Of a stretch of DNA of 28,359 nt, positions 14,531-23,929 are shown piece by piece. The notes under the pieces are model-generated. The model was not told the origin of the DNA and did not search any database. It saw only the letters and a list, made by a program, of their open reading frames with translations. The DNA lies in NCBI GenBank assembly GCA_944391635.1, contig CALXUL010000068.1, forward strand, positions 1-28,359. The letters are read 5' to 3'. The first letter of the stretch is position 1; each line of letters opens with the position of its first letter. The position numbers and the translations under genes are program-made. The stretch is from an uncultured Clostridia bacterium (GTDB lineage: Bacteria > Bacillota > Clostridia > UBA1381).

Positions 14531-17277
14531 AAGGAGTAATTGCAGTATTTTTATCAATAATTATGCTGTTGCCTTGTATTGCAAGCGCCGAAATGATGCC
14601 GGAGCCAAATTCAATTGAAATTGAACCGTCGTATTCTGTAATGAATGCCATCACTTTGGAAAAATTAAATAAGAACAAGGAGATAACTTATACAAAAATA
14701 GATCTTAGACCTTTTGCAAATCGTGCATATGCAGATGATGTTGCTGGAGACAAAAAAGGAGGTTGGTCAGACCAGGGACCCGATAATGACATGCGGCAGT
14801 TTAAAATGTATGGGGATGTTGAAGTGTTGGGAATACCGTTTGATATTATACCTGAGGGTGAAAATAACAATAAGACAGTTGTTGGACTAAGAGGTCAAAA
14901 TGATATGGGTATACCCAACAAAATTGAAATCCCCGTCAACAGCCACGCTGCCGGAATGTATATAATTCATAGCGCGCCATATGGTTCAAAAAATAAATTA
15001 TGCGGACGCTACAGCTTTAAATATGCTGATGGCACATACAGCTATATGAATATAATAAGCACTAAGCAAGTAAATGATTTTTGGGGCGAGAGGGACGCAG
15101 AGTACGCAAAGTGTGTATGGATTGGTGAAAATACTTATGCTTCGCAAAACAGATCAAGAATACATCTTACGATGCTGCCTATGATTAATCCCTACCCTGA
15201 AAAGAAAATAGATAAAATTATCTTAGAAACAGAAGGTTCAAGTTCATATTTGATGATTTTGGGAATCACACTTACATCTGAAGGACCATATTGGCCGGAC
15301 GAAAATGAGCTTAATATTGATGAAAGCGGATGGAAGGCAAGTGAAGTACGTAACTATGAAGCAGCGGCAGGAAGTGCGATTGACGTATCTTATTTGTTAG
15401 ACGCTCCTGCAGGCAAACACGGTGCAGTGTTGGCACAAGATGATGAGTTTATATTTGAAGACGGTACAAGTGCAAGGTTTTGGGGAACAAACCTTGTCGG
15501 GATTGCAAATTTCCCTGATAAGTCAAATGCTGAAAAATTAGCTCAGGCGCTTGCACAAAACGGTATAAATCTTGTCAGAATGACGCAGATAGATAAATAT
15601 ATTTTTGGCGGTGAAAATACACTTAACATTGATAATGATAAAATGGATAATTTGTGTTATTTTATCAAATGCCTAAAAGAAAAAGGAATATATGTATATT
15701 TAACCATGACATCAGTACGTAAGCCGTTTGTCGGCGACGGGATAGCAAATATTGACGATACGGCTGACGGATATAAGATTGAAGGGTTTTATGATGAAAT
15801 ACTTATAAATCTACAAAAAGAGTACATATCAAAATTTCTTGGCTGGTTTAATCCATATACGGGATTAAAAATATGTCAGGATCCTTGTATTGCGATGATA
15901 GAGTTTCTTGATTCAAACAGTATGTTTGCGATAAATTCAAGAGTAAACGATGAATTTGGTATAAGCTCAGAAGAATATAAAAGTGAGTTGGACAAAAAGT
16001 TCGATAATTTTATATCTGAAAAATACAGAACAGACTATCAGCTAAAAAAAGTATGGAAAAGTGATTATGATTTTATAAGTGGTAAAGGATTGGGAGGATT
16101 GGTCTTTTATTCGGAATATGAAAATTCATTATTTTCACAACAGCATAAATATGATACAGCAGAGTTTTTGATGAAAGTACAACAGAATTATTATGATGAA
16201 ATGAAAGAGCATATAAAATCAATTGGATACAGAGGTGTTACTACCTGTTCATCAAATCCCGTTAATTTTTTTACTTATGGCGATGCTTTGGCTGGTGTAA
16301 CTTCTGATTTTACTGCAAAAAATGGTATTAGTTTTATAAGTCCGTCCTCAAAGGAAACAAGTTCGGTGGTTTGTGATGAAGGTCTTGGATATTTAGACGA
16401 TTTTGTAAAAGCGAGGGTACAAGGCAGGCCATATGTGTTGTCAGCTTGGGGAACATCATACGCATCTCCGTTTTCAGCAGATAGTATACTTTCCACGGCA
16501 GCAATATCTGCTCAGCAGGGGTGGTCAGCTTGTCAGTATGCTTTTTTAAATGATACTCCATTTACCGACAATATAGAAGCTAATGATACTTTAACCTCGG
16601 CGGTTGATTCTGCAAGGCTTGGTTTGATGCCGGCGGCTGCAATTTTATATAACAGTTTGGAAACATTGGACGATGAAAAAGTTTTTAATATTTCAATCAA
16701 AAATACAATTGGTGAAAATGCATTTCGAGAAAACAGCAGTTTACATTTGTTTGATACAAAAGTTTCGACAGCGTTTTCTGATTCTCAAAGTGTAGAATAT
16801 TTTAACCCTGAAATAAACAAGTATTCAAATGACAACTTTGTTTTCGACCCAAACGAGGGTATTTACGGAGTGAGAAATGATACAACAGAGGCTTTTGTAG
16901 GCAAACTTTCTGAATGTGAACAGCAAGAGCATATTGATATGTTTGTGGATAACGTATACAGTGCAGTTGTTTTGTCAGCTCTGGACAATAAAACTTTTGA
17001 TGATGCAAATAGGTTTTTACTTACAACAGTTGCGCGAACAAGAAATGATGGAATGACATTTGATGATTGGAACAATGTACTTGTTTGGGGAACAGAAGCG
17101 CTGACAGAGCCTGTTACGGGAAAGTTTACGTTAAAAATAGGAGAATGCAGGGTCTATGCTCTTGATTTTTCGGGCAGGAGAATTGCTGAAATACCGACGA
17201 TAATAAATGAGCAAGGAGATGTTACGTTCGAAGTACAGTCAGACAGTGCTGCGACATATTATGAAATCGTCAGATAG
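14527..17277 (+). CDS. secreted clan GH-A-like protein with apparently lost catalytic residues
   Basis: Exported protein of 916 residues; signal peptide 1-21 (IASA|EM). Residues about 55-255 form a beta-sandwich starting LRPFANRAYADDVAGDKKGG. Residues about 295-700 resemble a cellulase-like (beta/alpha)8 barrel: FWGTNLVGIANFPD, GINLVRM, YISKFLGWFNPYTG, then the acid/base strand and GRPYVLSAWG, QGWSACQYAF and GLMPAAAILY. In relatives as I remember them, the acid/base strand reads EINNENS; here it is E459-FLDSNS, so the NE pair is D462-S463. The nucleophile strand reads SEW in relatives; here it is S639-A640-W641. The usual HH after NLVRF is T353-Q354. All three sites differ, so this is probably a pseudo-enzyme acting in glycan binding. 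It is coupled to the GH51-like gene by a 4-bp overlap, after GAGGAGGT. Confidence 0.75.
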   Translation: MKGVIAVFLSIIMLLPCIASAEMMPEPNSIEIEPSYSVMNAITLEKLNKNKEITYTKIDLRPFANRAYADDVAGDKKGGWSDQGPDNDMRQFKMYGDVEVLGIPFDIIPEGENNNKTVVGLRGQNDMGIPNKIEIPVNSHAAGMYIIHSAPYGSKNKLCGRYSFKYADGTYSYMNIISTKQVNDFWGERDAEYAKCVWIGENTYASQNRSRIHLTMLPMINPYPEKKIDKIILETEGSSSYLMILGITLTSEGPYWPDENELNIDESGWKASEVRNYEAAAGSAIDVSYLLDAPAGKHGAVLAQDDEFIFEDGTSARFWGTNLVGIANFPDKSNAEKLAQALAQNGINLVRMTQIDKYIFGGENTLNIDNDKMDNLCYFIKCLKEKGIYVYLTMTSVRKPFVGDGIANIDDTADGYKIEGFYDEILINLQKEYISKFLGWFNPYTGLKICQDPCIAMIEFLDSNSMFAINSRVNDEFGISSEEYKSELDKKFDNFISEKYRTDYQLKKVWKSDYDFISGKGLGGLVFYSEYENSLFSQQHKYDTAEFLMKVQQNYYDEMKEHIKSIGYRGVTTCSSNPVNFFTYGDALAGVTSDFTAKNGISFISPSSKETSSVVCDEGLGYLDDFVKARVQGRPYVLSAWGTSYASPFSADSILSTAAISAQQGWSACQYAFLNDTPFTDNIEANDTLTSAVDSARLGLMPAAAILYNSLETLDDEKVFNISIKNTIGENAFRENSSLHLFDTKVSTAFSDSQSVEYFNPEINKYSNDNFVFDPNEGIYGVRNDTTEAFVGKLSECEQQEHIDMFVDNVYSAVVLSALDNKTFDDANRFLLTTVARTRNDGMTFDDWNNVLVWGTEALTEPVTGKFTLKIGECRVYALDFSGRRIAEIPTIINEQGDVTFEVQSDSAATYYEIVR

Positions 17278-17300
17278 TAACATTTAATTAAGGAGAGAAA

Positions 17301-19007
17301 ATGAAAAGAATATTATTTTACATACTTATAATATTAATGTTTTCCTGTGCGACAGCATTAGCTGATGATGGCATTGAAGTGAAAATGAATGTTGATGATT
17401 ACACTATCAGTGTATCAGGAAATCTTGGAGAAAAGGCGGCATTGCAGGATGTTACATTAGTTTTGCTGAATCCTGGTTATTCATTAGATGAAATAAATTT
17501 TGAAGAAGAAAATTATCAGGATGTATTTGCTGTTTGGCAGCAGCAAGCTGCAAATTCCGGCGGCGAATTTATATTTGAATTTGGCATAAAAAACAGTGGA
17601 GAGTATACTATTATTGTTTCTGCTGCTAACGATGAAAAAATTTATTCTGTAAAAAAATATCTTGTACAGAATGGCCATTTTGAAGATATGCTTGAATCTA
17701 TAAATAATAGCACCGCAGATGAGATTTATAATTTGTTAGAAAATGAGGAGCAGAGTCTTTCGCTGATTGATGATGTAAGCGCTTATTATAAACTTAAACA
17801 AGAAGATAAATTTAAGATTTGTGAATATTTGAACTCTGATGTACAATATTCAGATATTAGAATGTTTATAGCTGATTTTAATAAATATGCTATTACATCA
17901 GATATTTTGACAACTGATTCAGCTGATAGTCTATATAAATATGTTATGCCTGAAAACAAAGGTTTTTCTGATGAGGTTGAGAAAATAATAAAAGAAATTA
18001 TAGATTTTGATACACAAAAAGAAGTATCTGCTATTAAAACCTTTTATGCTTTTGATGAAGCTGTACAGAAATCCATACTGCAAAAAGTTGCAGATAAAAA
18101 TAAGAGTGATATAAATGAATTTTACGAAATACTGTATATTTCTGTAATAAATTATGAGTTAAGTCAAGTATATAATTGGTCAGAAGTGTTCGATATTATC
18201 ACTGCAAATCAAAATCTAATAACTGGACTTGACTATACTTCATACAAAAATTGTGAAAACCGTTCTTCTATTGATAAACTGCTGATGAAAGGGAATTTTG
18301 TAAATGTTAAAGAACTTGGTGAGTTTATTAATGAAAAAATAAAGTCAAACCAAGATAGCAGTACGTCCTCAAGCTTCGGCGGAGGTAGCGGAGGCGGCAG
18401 CCCCACTGTGGTAGTGCCGTCTGTGTCGGTAGACACTGATGTAAACGATCAAATAGATGACAACAACATTGTTTTCAGTGATCTGATAGGCTATGAATGG
18501 GCAGAGAAATCAATAAATGAATTGGCGGACAGAGGAATTGTTACAGGTGATGAAACGGGTAGTTTTAAACCTGGAGATTATGTGACTCGTGAGGCTTTTG
18601 TAAAAATGCTTGTTTGTGCAATGGAGTTGAAACTTGACGGAAACTGTAATTTTGTGGATGTTGCTCAGTCTGATTGGTCATACCCTTATATTGCAGCGGC
18701 TTTTGAAGCAGGATATGTACATGGAATATCAGAAACAGAATTTGGCAAGGGAATTAACATAAGCAGAGAAGATATAGCTGTTATGGTAGCCAGAGCATTG
18801 GGAAAAGAAATAAACGAATATAAAATAGAATTTACTGATGCGGATAATATTTCTGATTATGCAGTTGGAAGTATAGGAATTCTTTGTGAAGCCGGAATAA
18901 TAAACGGAATGGGAGACGGGAGTTTTGCGCCTAAACAACTATGTACAAGAGCTCAGGCAGCAGTCATAATTTACAATATGATTGAGAGCATATTATCGGC
19001 CGAGTAA
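17301..19007 (+). CDS. SLH-anchored surface protein of unknown N-terminal function
   Basis: Exported protein of 568 residues; signal peptide about 1-21 (ALA|DD). Residues about 22-120 look like one Ig-like sandwich; residues about 125-350 are helical and acidic, without a motif I know. A Gly/Ser linker (about 353-370, GGGSGGGSP) joins this to three C-terminal SLH domains: about 392-445 (FSDLIGYEWAEKSINEL), about 450-500 (FVDVAQSDWSYPYIAAAF) and about 508-565 (FTDADNISDYAVGSIGIL), with the usual GDGSFAP and TRAQAAVIIY pieces. SLH triads bind pyruvylated secondary wall polymer. The protein therefore sits on the wall and may hold other secreted proteins of the operon close by. Start after AAGGAGAG, 23 bp behind the previous gene. 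Confidence 0.85.
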   Translation: MKRILFYILIILMFSCATALADDGIEVKMNVDDYTISVSGNLGEKAALQDVTLVLLNPGYSLDEINFEEENYQDVFAVWQQQAANSGGEFIFEFGIKNSGEYTIIVSAANDEKIYSVKKYLVQNGHFEDMLESINNSTADEIYNLLENEEQSLSLIDDVSAYYKLKQEDKFKICEYLNSDVQYSDIRMFIADFNKYAITSDILTTDSADSLYKYVMPENKGFSDEVEKIIKEIIDFDTQKEVSAIKTFYAFDEAVQKSILQKVADKNKSDINEFYEILYISVINYELSQVYNWSEVFDIITANQNLITGLDYTSYKNCENRSSIDKLLMKGNFVNVKELGEFINEKIKSNQDSSTSSSFGGGSGGGSPTVVVPSVSVDTDVNDQIDDNNIVFSDLIGYEWAEKSINELADRGIVTGDETGSFKPGDYVTREAFVKMLVCAMELKLDGNCNFVDVAQSDWSYPYIAAAFEAGYVHGISETEFGKGINISREDIAVMVARALGKEINEYKIEFTDADNISDYAVGSIGILCEAGIINGMGDGSFAPKQLCTRAQAAVIIYNMIESILSAE

Positions 19008-19023
19008 AGGAGAAGTGTGGTTT

Positions 19024-20043
19024 ATGAAAAAAATACTGGCTTGTATAATTACGTTTGCGATGATTCTTTCCTCAATATCGGCAGTTGCAGTTACAGTTGA
19101 AAACGATGATGTTTTGGCTATTGGTGAAAATGAGGTTGAATTTTTAAGTAAGCTCAGAATAGCAAATTGGTCCGCTAACGAAAAGGTTAGCCGTGCCGAA
19201 TTTGTGGATGCGGTAATGCGTTGTGTTTACGGAAATGAAACAGTAGAAAGTTATGTTCCACCATCAAATGATGATAAGTTTCTTGATGTTCCGGATGATT
19301 ATTGGGCAGCTGGAAGCATTGGCGAGGCAAAGCGGCTTTCTATTATCCATGGCACAGATAACAGACAGTTTGAACCAGAAGAAGAGCTGACTTATAATAT
19401 GGCAGTGATAATTGCAGTTGGTGCAGTTGGTTATTCAGCATTTGTACAGCAAAATGAAGGATACCCTTATGGATATATAAGCCGAGCACAATCTTTGGGT
19501 ATTTTAAAAGGCTTATCTGGAATCGGTGAGGAACTTACAAAAGGCGAAGCTGCCGTAATGCTGAAAAATCTTTTAAATGTCAAAATTCTCAGCACAAAAA
19601 TAGTGTCAAATTCAATAACATACGTTATAGATGAGAGTAATCCTACATTCCTTAATACTGTTCATAATATTTATACTTTTAAGGGGATTGTTACTGCAAA
19701 TGAATATACTTCTGTTGATTCATCAGACGTTGTAATGTCCGACGAAATAATGATAAAGGATGTAACAACTGGTGAAAGCGAATTGTTTGATATATCAGAT
19801 AATACAGATGCCAAAAACTTGCTTGGAATGAAAACGCAGGTGTATTACAAAAATAATGACTTAAGAGAAATTATCTGGATAACACCCGACTCCAATCAGA
19901 AGATTACTGAAGTGGAGGGGAACAGTATTGTAGACGCGTCAAAAACTGACAGAGAAATTCAAATTGAAATTTTAGAAAAGATTAATAGATTTGATACAAA
20001 GGTTATGCACAAAACATTAGATTCTCAAAGGAAATTAATTTAG
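19024..20043 (+). CDS. SLH-domain protein, N-terminal part (ends at a frameshift)
   Basis: First 339 residues of a larger surface protein. I start it at 19024, after AAAGGAGAAG, where a signal peptide begins (MKKILACIITFAMILSS); an upstream in-frame ATG at 18982 lies inside the previous gene. SLH-like repeats lie near the N-terminus: RIANWSANEKVSRAEFVDAV (about 50-70), FLDVPDDYWAAGSIGEAKRL with RQFEPEEELTYNMAVIIA (about 83-130), and a weaker third one (ISRAQSLGILKGLSG, KGEAAVMLKNLLN). A beta-rich region follows (ITYVIDESNPTFLNTV, YTFKGIVTANEY). The frame closes at TAG in 20041-20043, but the reading clearly continues in the next frame (see 20034-21716). SLH domains at the N-terminus are the reverse of the previous gene's order. 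Confidence 0.8.
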   Translation: MKKILACIITFAMILSSISAVAVTVENDDVLAIGENEVEFLSKLRIANWSANEKVSRAEFVDAVMRCVYGNETVESYVPPSNDDKFLDVPDDYWAAGSIGEAKRLSIIHGTDNRQFEPEEELTYNMAVIIAVGAVGYSAFVQQNEGYPYGYISRAQSLGILKGLSGIGEELTKGEAAVMLKNLLNVKILSTKIVSNSITYVIDESNPTFLNTVHNIYTFKGIVTANEYTSVDSSDVVMSDEIMIKDVTTGESELFDISDNTDAKNLLGMKTQVYYKNNDLREIIWITPDSNQKITEVEGNSIVDASKTDREIQIEILEKINRFDTKVMHKTLDSQRKLI

Positions 20044-21716
20044 TACATAATGGTATATTTAGTTCTGATTTTGATAAAATTTTTCAAATTATTGATGGGC
20101 AGACGGATGAAAATATTGATAATATAAAATTATATGATGTGAATAATGATGGAGTTTATGATGTCATATTTGTAAATTCATATTACACAATGAATGTTTC
20201 GTATGTACAAAATGATGAGTATGAAATTATTATTAATGATTCACAAACCGGTAAATCGTTAGAAATAACTAAGGACGACAATACAGTATTAACTGAAGGA
20301 GAGGACAAAAAAGAATTTTCCTCTTCAATTGCGCCAGGAGATATAATATCGGTATCCGTGGGAAGAGGCGAGGTTAATATATATAATTTTAATATTTGTA
20401 ATAAAGTGATTACTGATACGCCTGTAAGTAAAAATGAAAATAAAATCACCTCATCAAAAGCCGAGTATACATTATCAAATACTCTGCTTAAATCAAGAGC
20501 AATTGATCAAATGTCATTAAATAACGAATATTGTCTTATGTTTGATCACAAAGGTGTTTTAGCGGGATTTAAGGCGGTGAGCGATGAACAGCCTTTAGAT
20601 AAATATTTTTATGTCTTTAGATTGAAACAAGAAGAAAATGAAGAAAATAGTTTTATTATTAAGGGAGCGACATTAAAAGGAGAAATTAAAAGCCTTACAA
20701 GCTCTGATAAATTACGAATTGATGATACAAAATTAACTTCTGATAATCTCTATTTTTACGCTGATTTAATTGAAAATAATCTTGTAGAAATAAAGATGAA
20801 TGAGATTGGAGAAGTAAATAAAATAATTTTGCCATCTGATGAGCCTGTCGATAATGGTTTGTACAATGCTATTGGTATAAATAACAGCAGAGTAGATAGT
20901 TTTAAATATAAAAATGGTCCTAAAGTTTTTTATAAGGATAATGTGGGAAATGTATCAATTTCTGCAAACACTGTGATTTTAAGAGTTCCTCATGAAAATG
21001 TTGTAAATAAGGGTGCTTCTCTTGAAGATTACTGTAAAGTAGAGAGTGCTTCAAATTACATAAATGATACCAGTTATTACATAAAAGCTTTTTGCATAAA
21101 TAAAAACTCAGTCTCAGCTGATATTATTATCCATTATGATAATGATGAGAATAACATAAATATGTATAGTCAAATAATGGTAGTTGGTAAATCTGATATG
21201 GTTGCAGTTAACAAGAGTGATTTAACAGCACAGAAAATAAAAGGATATTACAACGGCAAAGAATATGAGATATGCAGCGCTAATAGCAGCTTTGAAGATG
21301 AATCAGGGAAAGCAGTAAAACTAAGCGCAGGAGATATTATACAAATGGATATAGATAACTTTGGTGACTGTAAAACTGTTAAAATGCTCTATGACCATGA
21401 TGCAGAATATGTAGACGTACTTTCGTCGTTCAGCACTGGTATAAGAGTTATAAGAGGCAGCGTTTATAATTGCGATAATTCGGTATTTGGTATGATTAAA
21501 AACACGTGGAAAATTGAAAAAGCTGATATAAATCCTGCTAACATCGAAATGAATTTAATACCTGGCAAAATAATTATTTATGATTCTCAGGAAAAAGTTT
21601 TATCTATGGGGCAGAAGTCAGATTTGGTTGGATATAGTAATGGAGGAGAAAATTACTCAAGAGTTGTAGTTGTAAGTAATTATAGTGTACCGACTACGGT
21701 GGTTATTTACAAATAA
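20034..21716 (+). pseudogene. SLH-domain protein, C-terminal part after a -1 frameshift
   Basis: Continuation of the preceding SLH protein. This frame is open from 19995, well before the upstream stop, and reads NLVHNGIFSSDFDKIFQIID, then IKLYDVNNDGVYDVIFVNSY (a DxNxDG calcium-loop-like segment), followed by about 500 strand-rich residues to the stop at 21716. The first possible start, GTG at 20139, has no ribosome binding site and cuts the DVNNDG segment, so this is not an independent gene. Adding one A to the GAAATT stretch near 20031-20036 would join both parts into a protein of about 897 residues. No classical X XXY YYZ slippery site is present, so programmed frameshifting is unlikely. 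Either a true mutation or a sequencing error. The C-terminal region itself is of unknown function. Confidence 0.8.
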
Positions 21717-21740
21717 AAGATTAGTGACGGGGAATAGCCT

Positions 21741-23843
21741 ATGTTTGAAAATTCTAAATGGATTGCCGCTAAAGAGCGGGAAAATGAAGATGGAAGTTAT
21801 TTATTAAGAAAAACATTTGAGATAAAACATGAAGTGAAAAAGGCAATATTAAATGTTATAGGCTTGGGCTACGGAGTGTATAGTATTAACGGAAATCGAG
21901 TAACAAGTGATGTACTGACCACACCATTCACCCGATTTGATTGCAGAGTTCTTTATAATAGTTATGATGTTACATCTATGCTAAAAAAAGGCAAGAATGC
22001 GTTTGGGGCATATATTGGTAATGGATGGTATAATACTCTGGGCAGTACGTGGAATTATGAAAAATCTACTTGGCGACATCATCCCAAGCTCATAGTTCAG
22101 CTTGACATTCAATATTTTAACGGAAGCTGTGAATTGATAGTGAGTGACACTTCGTGGAAGACAAATATTGGACCGTCGGTATTTAATCACATTCGTAGCG
22201 GCGAATGTTATGATGCTAGATTAGAAATTGAAGGTTGGGATTTACCAGAATTTGATGATGACTTATGGTGTAAAGCAGTTATTTGCCGTGGAGCCGGAGG
22301 AATTATACTTCCAGCAAAATTGCCTCCGATTAGGATTATTCGTACGCTTGATGCGAAGTATCTTGGCAAAGGTATATTTGATTTTGGTGAAAATACAAGT
22401 GGTTGGGTAAAAATCCGTGTAAAAGGAGAAGCAGGGACAAGAATAAAAATTGTTTATTCAGAACGCCTTGACAGATACGGTAATATTGATAATCATCATA
22501 TTTGTTCCTTTACAACCGGGTATCTAAAGCAGAGTGACGAATATATTTTAAAAGGTGGAGGTGCCGAGGAATGGGAGCCAAATTTTGTGTATCACGGCTT
22601 TAGATATGTGAAAATATCAGATATGCCTGATGATTTTCAAATTGTTGGAAGAGTAGTTCATACAGACTTAAAAACGGTTGGGGATTTTGAATGTTCTGAT
22701 GATATGCTTAATAAGATACATCAGGCGACAAGACGTTCTACGCTGACCAATTTTCATAGTATACCGACAGACTGCCCCCATAGAGAGCAAAACGGCTGGA
22801 CTGGTGATGCGCTTATTTCGTGTGAACAGTCATTAATGAATTTTGATATGATTAGTGCTTATAGTAAGTGGCTTGACGATTTTAAAGATGTTCAGCGTCC
22901 AAACGGACAGCTGCCGGGAATAATTCCTACTTCTAATTGGGGATATAACTGGGGAAGCGGTCCGGCTTGGGATAGCGCGTTGATATTCATTCCGTGGCAT
23001 ACTTACCAGCTCACAGGGGATAAATCGTTAATAGTTAAAATGTGGAATAATATGAAACTTTATATGGAGTATTTAAATTCCATGGCAGATGAACATATTG
23101 TTGATTTTGGCTTGTGTGATTGGGCGCCGCCCGAAGGCTCGGTAAAATGCCCTGTTGCAGTCACAGATACTGCTTTTTATTATGCAGATTGCTGTGTGAT
23201 GGCAAAGTGTGCTGAAATAATGGGAGAGAATTCCGTTAAATATAAAACGCTTGCGGGTAATATTAAAACAGCTTATAGAGAAAGTTTTAAAAATGAAGAA
23301 CTCGAAAAAAGTCAGACATTTCTTGCGTGTGGCATATATTTCGGATTATATGATGAAAAAGAAATTCCTGAAAAAGCAGTTAGACTTGCTCAGCTGGTAA
23401 TTGATAATAATTACCATATTGCCTGCGGAACAATAGGCGCTAAATGTATTTTTTCCGCACTTTCGGAAAACGGGTATGCTAAAATAATCTATAAAATGAT
23501 AACCAATCCCACTGCACCAAGCTATGCTTTTTGGATAAATAATGGCATGACAACTTTGTGTGAAACTTGGTCAATGGAAGCTTCATTAAATCATCATATG
23601 TTTAGTGAGGTGGATTATTGGTTTTATAAATATGTGGCTGGAATAAGGATTTTTTCTGACTCAATATTAATCAAACCTTGCATAGAGCTTGGTTTAAAAA
23701 AAGTGAAGGCAAAATATAGAGATATCGAAGTGACTATTGATGATGATAAGTTTATAGTCAAGCTTCCGAGAAGTGCTAAGGTCGTTTTGGGCAACCGAGA
23801 GTACATGGCAAATGAAGGCGTGACTACATTTATGATACCGTAG
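21741..23843 (+). CDS. GH78 alpha-L-rhamnosidase, cytoplasmic
   Basis: Inverting alpha-L-rhamnosidase of 700 residues, releasing terminal L-rhamnose. It shows the family's domain order: an N-terminal sandwich (KWIAAKE, GLGYGVYSINGNRV, IGNGWYN), a second sandwich (FGENTSGWVKIRVKGEAG, YHGFRYVKI), the (alpha/alpha)6 barrel and a C-terminal sandwich. The signature at residues 344-356 reads DCPHREQNGWTGD, holding D344, the likely general acid E349 and D356; the general base is E608 in LCETW. There is no signal peptide, so it acts on imported oligosaccharides. At 700 residues it is on the short side for the family. It starts 24 bp after the preceding stop with a modest GGGGAA site. Confidence 0.95.
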   Translation: MFENSKWIAAKERENEDGSYLLRKTFEIKHEVKKAILNVIGLGYGVYSINGNRVTSDVLTTPFTRFDCRVLYNSYDVTSMLKKGKNAFGAYIGNGWYNTLGSTWNYEKSTWRHHPKLIVQLDIQYFNGSCELIVSDTSWKTNIGPSVFNHIRSGECYDARLEIEGWDLPEFDDDLWCKAVICRGAGGIILPAKLPPIRIIRTLDAKYLGKGIFDFGENTSGWVKIRVKGEAGTRIKIVYSERLDRYGNIDNHHICSFTTGYLKQSDEYILKGGGAEEWEPNFVYHGFRYVKISDMPDDFQIVGRVVHTDLKTVGDFECSDDMLNKIHQATRRSTLTNFHSIPTDCPHREQNGWTGDALISCEQSLMNFDMISAYSKWLDDFKDVQRPNGQLPGIIPTSNWGYNWGSGPAWDSALIFIPWHTYQLTGDKSLIVKMWNNMKLYMEYLNSMADEHIVDFGLCDWAPPEGSVKCPVAVTDTAFYYADCCVMAKCAEIMGENSVKYKTLAGNIKTAYRESFKNEELEKSQTFLACGIYFGLYDEKEIPEKAVRLAQLVIDNNYHIACGTIGAKCIFSALSENGYAKIIYKMITNPTAPSYAFWINNGMTTLCETWSMEASLNHHMFSEVDYWFYKYVAGIRIFSDSILIKPCIELGLKKVKAKYRDIEVTIDDDKFIVKLPRSAKVVLGNREYMANEGVTTFMIP

Positions 23844-23863
23844 AATTTAGTATAAATATTTTG

Positions 23864-23899
23864 AAATTTCGTAAATGTCTTTTGATATTTACGAAATTT
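23864..23899. promoter_or_regulatory. perfect 13-bp inverted repeat in the gap before the unknown gene
   Basis: Left arm AAATTTCGTAAAT (23864-23876), 10-nt centre, right arm ATTTACGAAATTT (23887-23899). As RNA, the stem extends inwards to about 16 pairs with a UUUU loop. It lies in the only gap larger than 40 bp inside the operon (86 bp). A weak promoter-like pair (TTGATA 23882-23887, TATAAC 23903-23908, 15-bp spacer) overlaps it. No run of T follows, so it is not a clean terminator. It could be an operator on an internal promoter, or an RNA processing or stability hairpin that changes expression of the last two genes. Confidence 0.6.
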
Positions 23900-23929
23900 T
23901 ATTATAACACTATTATGAGGAGTAAAAAA

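Noticed and set aside
18355..18410. Gly/Ser-coding stretch as a CRISPR or tandem DNA repeat
   Set aside because: It is a short low-complexity linker in frame with the SLH protein; no repeated unit with spacers.
20028..20043. Programmed -1 ribosomal frameshift in the second SLH gene
   Set aside because: No X XXY YYZ heptamer in the zero frame and no obvious stimulatory structure directly behind; a single-base deletion or sequencing error explains it more simply.
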